From Clostridium sp. (GTDB lineage Bacteria > Bacillota > Clostridia > Lachnospirales > Lachnospiraceae), in NCBI GenBank assembly GCA_023667695.1, contig JAMOZY010000002.1, positions 148,229-212,228 on the forward strand: a stretch of DNA of 64,000 nucleotides. Reading direction: 5' to 3'. Positions within the stretch are counted from its first letter, which is position 1. Each line of letters opens with the position of its first letter. Of this stretch, positions 61,860-64,000 are shown in pieces. Both the position numbers and the translations under genes were made by a program. Below the pieces are notes generated by a model. It had not been told where the DNA came from. It worked only from the letters and a program-made list of their open reading frames with translations, and ran no database searches.

Positions 61860-64000
61860 TCATTTTATATTCAAGAGCTGCTTTACGGTTGCTTCCATCT
61901 CCGTCTTATCACAAACACGGTCATGAAGCACTGGTGCCTTGCGGATATCCTCAATCGCCTGTGGAATTGCCACGCCGGACAAACGGTTTAATTCATCAAT
62001 CAATTCAAAGTCACTCTTGCTGTCATATGCACGGTCAATGGCATTCATAACACTTCTGGTAAACTTATACGGACTTGCCGTAGAAGCAATTACAGCCGGG
62101 GTAGTATCTCCGGTTTCTGCAATGTATTTATCATAAACCGTTGCTGCAACTGCCGTATGGGTATCCATGATATACTGGTCCTCTTCATATACCTTTTTAA
62201 TGGTAGCTGCTGTCTCCGCCTCACTGGCGTACCCCCCAAAGAATTCAGAAAGCTTTTCCTTCATCTCCGGTGTAATAGTATACTTTCCTTCCGTATTCAA
62301 CGCATTCATGAATTCCGCATTTTTCTCAGCGTCATTTCCGGTAAGCTTATAGATTAAACGCTCCAGATTGCTGGAAATCAGAATATCCATGGAAGGGGAA
62401 GAGGTCAGAATGAACTCCCGGTTCTTATCGTATTCCCCGGTTCGGAAGAAATCATATAAAACCTTATTTTCATTGGACGCACAGATGAATTTTCCAATCG
62501 GAAGTCCCATTTCCTTTGCATAGTAGGCTGCCAGAATATTGCCAAAATTCCCGGTAGGCACAACAACATTAATCTTATCCCCTGGCTGAATGGAATCCTG
62601 GGCTACCAGTCTGGAATATGCATAGACATAATAAACCATCTGAGGCACCAGCCGTCCGATATTGATGGAGTTGGCAGAAGAAAACTGCATATTTGCCCCA
62701 TCCATTTCCTTTGCCAGGTCCTTATCATTGAACATATTCTTAACACCCGTCTGGGCATCATCAAAATTCCCTGTAATACCTACCACATAGGTATTCTCTC
62801 CCTTCTGGGTAATCATCTGCTTTTCCTGAATCGGACTGACGCCATTCTTTGGATAGAATACTATAATCTTCGTACCCGGCACATCTGCAAAGCCCGCCAA
62901 TGCCGCTTTTCCGGTATCACCAGAGGTAGCAGTCAGAATCACAATATCATTCTTGACCTGATTTTTCTTGGCGGAGGTCGTCAGCAAATAAGGAAGAATC
63001 GAAAGCGCCATATCCTTAAATGCAATGGTGGAGCCATGGAATAATTCCAGATAGTCTGCACCATGAGCCCGTTTCAACGGCGCAATCTGCGGAGTATCAA
63101 ACTTGGAATCATAGGCACTGTTAATGCAGTATTTTAATTCTTCTTCCGTAAAATCTGTCAGCATCCGGCTCATAACCACATACGCCACTTCCTGATAAGA
63201 CATCTTTGCCAGCTCCTCAAAAGGCACATCTAATGCCGGAATGGTATTCGGTACAAATAATCCCCCGTTTTCTGCCAATCCCTTTAATATAGCCTGAGAT
63301 GCCGTAGCGGTTTCTCCGGCATTTCTGGTACTTGAATAAATCACTTCCATTTTCTTTTGGTTTCCTTTCGTTTTTTCCAATGCCTTATTATACTGGTTCT
63401 CTTTTATGGTTGCAACTTCTTTTTTTATCTGATTTGTGGTTTCTGTTACATCCTGCTTTACCTTCCCAACGGCGGATTTCACCTCCTCCGTTACTGCTCC
63501 GACGCCATGCAGCTTTACTGTCTGCCAGATTGCTGTTACAATATCAATTCCGCCGCTTATGAACATGGACACCCCAATGACCCGGAGATAATTTCCGGAT
63601 TTCTCAAAAGGAACATATAAAATAACAAATCCCAGCGCAATGCTCACCAGGGAAATCAAAAAGACCGGCGCCCAGAATACCTGTTTCATTCTCCGCATAT
63701 CCAAAGCATTCTGAAAGGTAATGACGCCGCTCAAAAGCACTAGCAGACCCATCACAGACGGAAGCAGCGGATATAGTGCTTTGGCATGAATCAACAGATA
63801 AACACCTGCTGCCCCGGCAACAACGCCCGCCACCAAATCATAGCTCTCATTTTCCGGTGTTACTTCCCGTCCAATATAATACATAACCAGAATCAATCCG
63901 GTAATAATCAGCAATACAGAAAATACATAGCTGACCGTCAACATGGAAGCATCTGACATCACCAGCAAGATTAAACCAATCAATACATATATCACTGAAA
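61860..64000 (-). CDS. thrC: Threonine synthase in frame with an N-terminal DUF308-like membrane domain (partial)
   Basis: The frame is open to the right edge, so the N-terminus is missing. The last 496 residues (from Met at 63350, MEVIYSSTRNAGETATASQA) are a complete threonine synthase. They include the PLP lysine in HGSTIAFKDMAL, TATSGDTGKAAL, SSANSINIGRLVPQMVYY and PTGNFGNILAAYYAKEMG. Before it, at least 215 residues in the same frame form six membrane helices of the DUF308/HdeD type and a charged helix (TNQIKKEVATIKENQYNKAL) with no stop. A site AAAGGA lies 12 bases ahead of the Met at 63350, slightly too far, so separate initiation there is possible. Either this is a membrane-tethered fusion or two genes lost the stop between them. 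Confidence 0.85.
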   Translation of the reverse strand, partial: SVIYVLIGLILLVMSDASMLTVSYVFSVLLIITGLILVMYYIGREVTPENESYDLVAGVVAGAAGVYLLIHAKALYPLLPSVMGLLVLLSGVITFQNALDMRRMKQVFWAPVFLISLVSIALGFVILYVPFEKSGNYLRVIGVSMFISGGIDIVTAIWQTVKLHGVGAVTEEVKSAVGKVKQDVTETTNQIKKEVATIKENQYNKALEKTKGNQKKMEVIYSSTRNAGETATASQAILKGLAENGGLFVPNTIPALDVPFEELAKMSYQEVAYVVMSRMLTDFTEEELKYCINSAYDSKFDTPQIAPLKRAHGADYLELFHGSTIAFKDMALSILPYLLTTSAKKNQVKNDIVILTATSGDTGKAALAGFADVPGTKIIVFYPKNGVSPIQEKQMITQKGENTYVVGITGNFDDAQTGVKNMFNDKDLAKEMDGANMQFSSANSINIGRLVPQMVYYVYAYSRLVAQDSIQPGDKINVVVPTGNFGNILAAYYAKEMGLPIGKFICASNENKVLYDFFRTGEYDKNREFILTSSPSMDILISSNLERLIYKLTGNDAEKNAEFMNALNTEGKYTITPEMKEKLSEFFGGYASEAETAATIKKVYEEDQYIMDTHTAVAATVYDKYIAETGDTTPAVIASTASPYKFTRSVMNAIDRAYDSKSDFELIDELNRLSGVAIPQAIEDIRKAPVLHDRVCDKTEMEATVKQLLNIK

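Noticed and set aside
61403..61991. Several overlapping plus- and minus-strand frames of 60-134 codons over the 127-bp repeats
   Set aside because: Each is a product of the repeat read in shifting frames, and some run antisense into thrC. No start signals or recognisable domains.

Overview
The window looks like a chromosomal stretch from a Gram-positive anaerobe of the class Clostridia, most likely family Lachnospiraceae. This is an inference from gene content and style, not from a marker gene. The supporting signs are purine-rich AGGAGG-type ribosome binding sites, a Phe T-box in front of pheST, the short bacterial/archaeal-type LeuC and LeuD, a single-chain PurL, GHKL/LytTR two-component genes, DUF3791/DUF3990 genes, and several families of short dispersed and tandem repeats. 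No rRNA, tRNA, CRISPR array, prophage or transposase gene was seen. Most genes are on the minus strand and read right to left.

Layout, left to right. 1-960 is the 5' part of an aconitase-family hydratase that runs off the left edge. 1168-2906 holds a DUF4190-like membrane protein and a PQQ-type propeller. 3055-13786 is an amino-acid block on the minus strand, in transcription order leuC, leuD, a histidine phosphatase, leuB, ilvD, ilvB, serC, serA, asd. A terminator follows leuD and a fresh promoter precedes leuB. 13787-14657 contains a 677-bp element with two large covarying hairpins in inverted orientation, lying between leuC and a divergent LysR gene. 15593-19226 is a GntR-controlled ABC export operon ending in a CPBP protease. 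19384-26444 is an operon of two M14 acylase paralogs (one without zinc ligands), purL and a repeat-rich membrane protein. 26581-30477 has CheX-like/CheY genes divergent from a GGDEF-EAL protein. 30600-35156 has an SH3/SleB hydrolase and the rsuA-tyrA-aroA set. 35231-37741 carries small genes, a TPR membrane protein and a DUF3791/DUF3990 module. 37790-42948 is the T-box controlled pheS-pheT unit followed by queA. 43027-46937 is a clpX paralog coupled to an Agr-like kinase and a LytTR regulator, with a 153-bp inverted-repeat segment between kinase and regulator. 47120-53406 is a glycan-precursor operon beginning with glmM. 53594-54481 is a lipid kinase. 54530-58495 is a PocR hybrid kinase with a partner response regulator. 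58664-61300 is queD-queE-folE-queC, which makes preQ0. 61301-61859 is repeat-rich. 61860-64000 is threonine synthase read in frame with an N-terminal DUF308 membrane domain that runs off the right edge.

Functionally, much of the window is anabolic: Leu/Ile/Val, Ser, Asp-family (asd, thrC), Tyr and chorismate-branch steps, purine, queuosine and UDP-sugar synthesis. Signalling genes sit between these blocks. serA and serC are present without a recognised serB, and ilvB is present without ilvN or ilvC.

The strongest unexplained signal is the leuC/lysR intergenic element (13828-14504). Its two 89-base cores differ at 8 positions. Six of those changes form three compensated base pairs, one turns a G-C into a G-T pair, and one is unpaired. 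The outer arms are different in sequence yet each is self-complementary. Other items worth following are the possibly invertible 153-bp segment before the LytTR regulator, a 46-bp repeat that follows terminator-like hairpins and precedes genes at three loci, the M14 enzyme/pseudoenzyme pair, and the DUF308-threonine synthase fusion.
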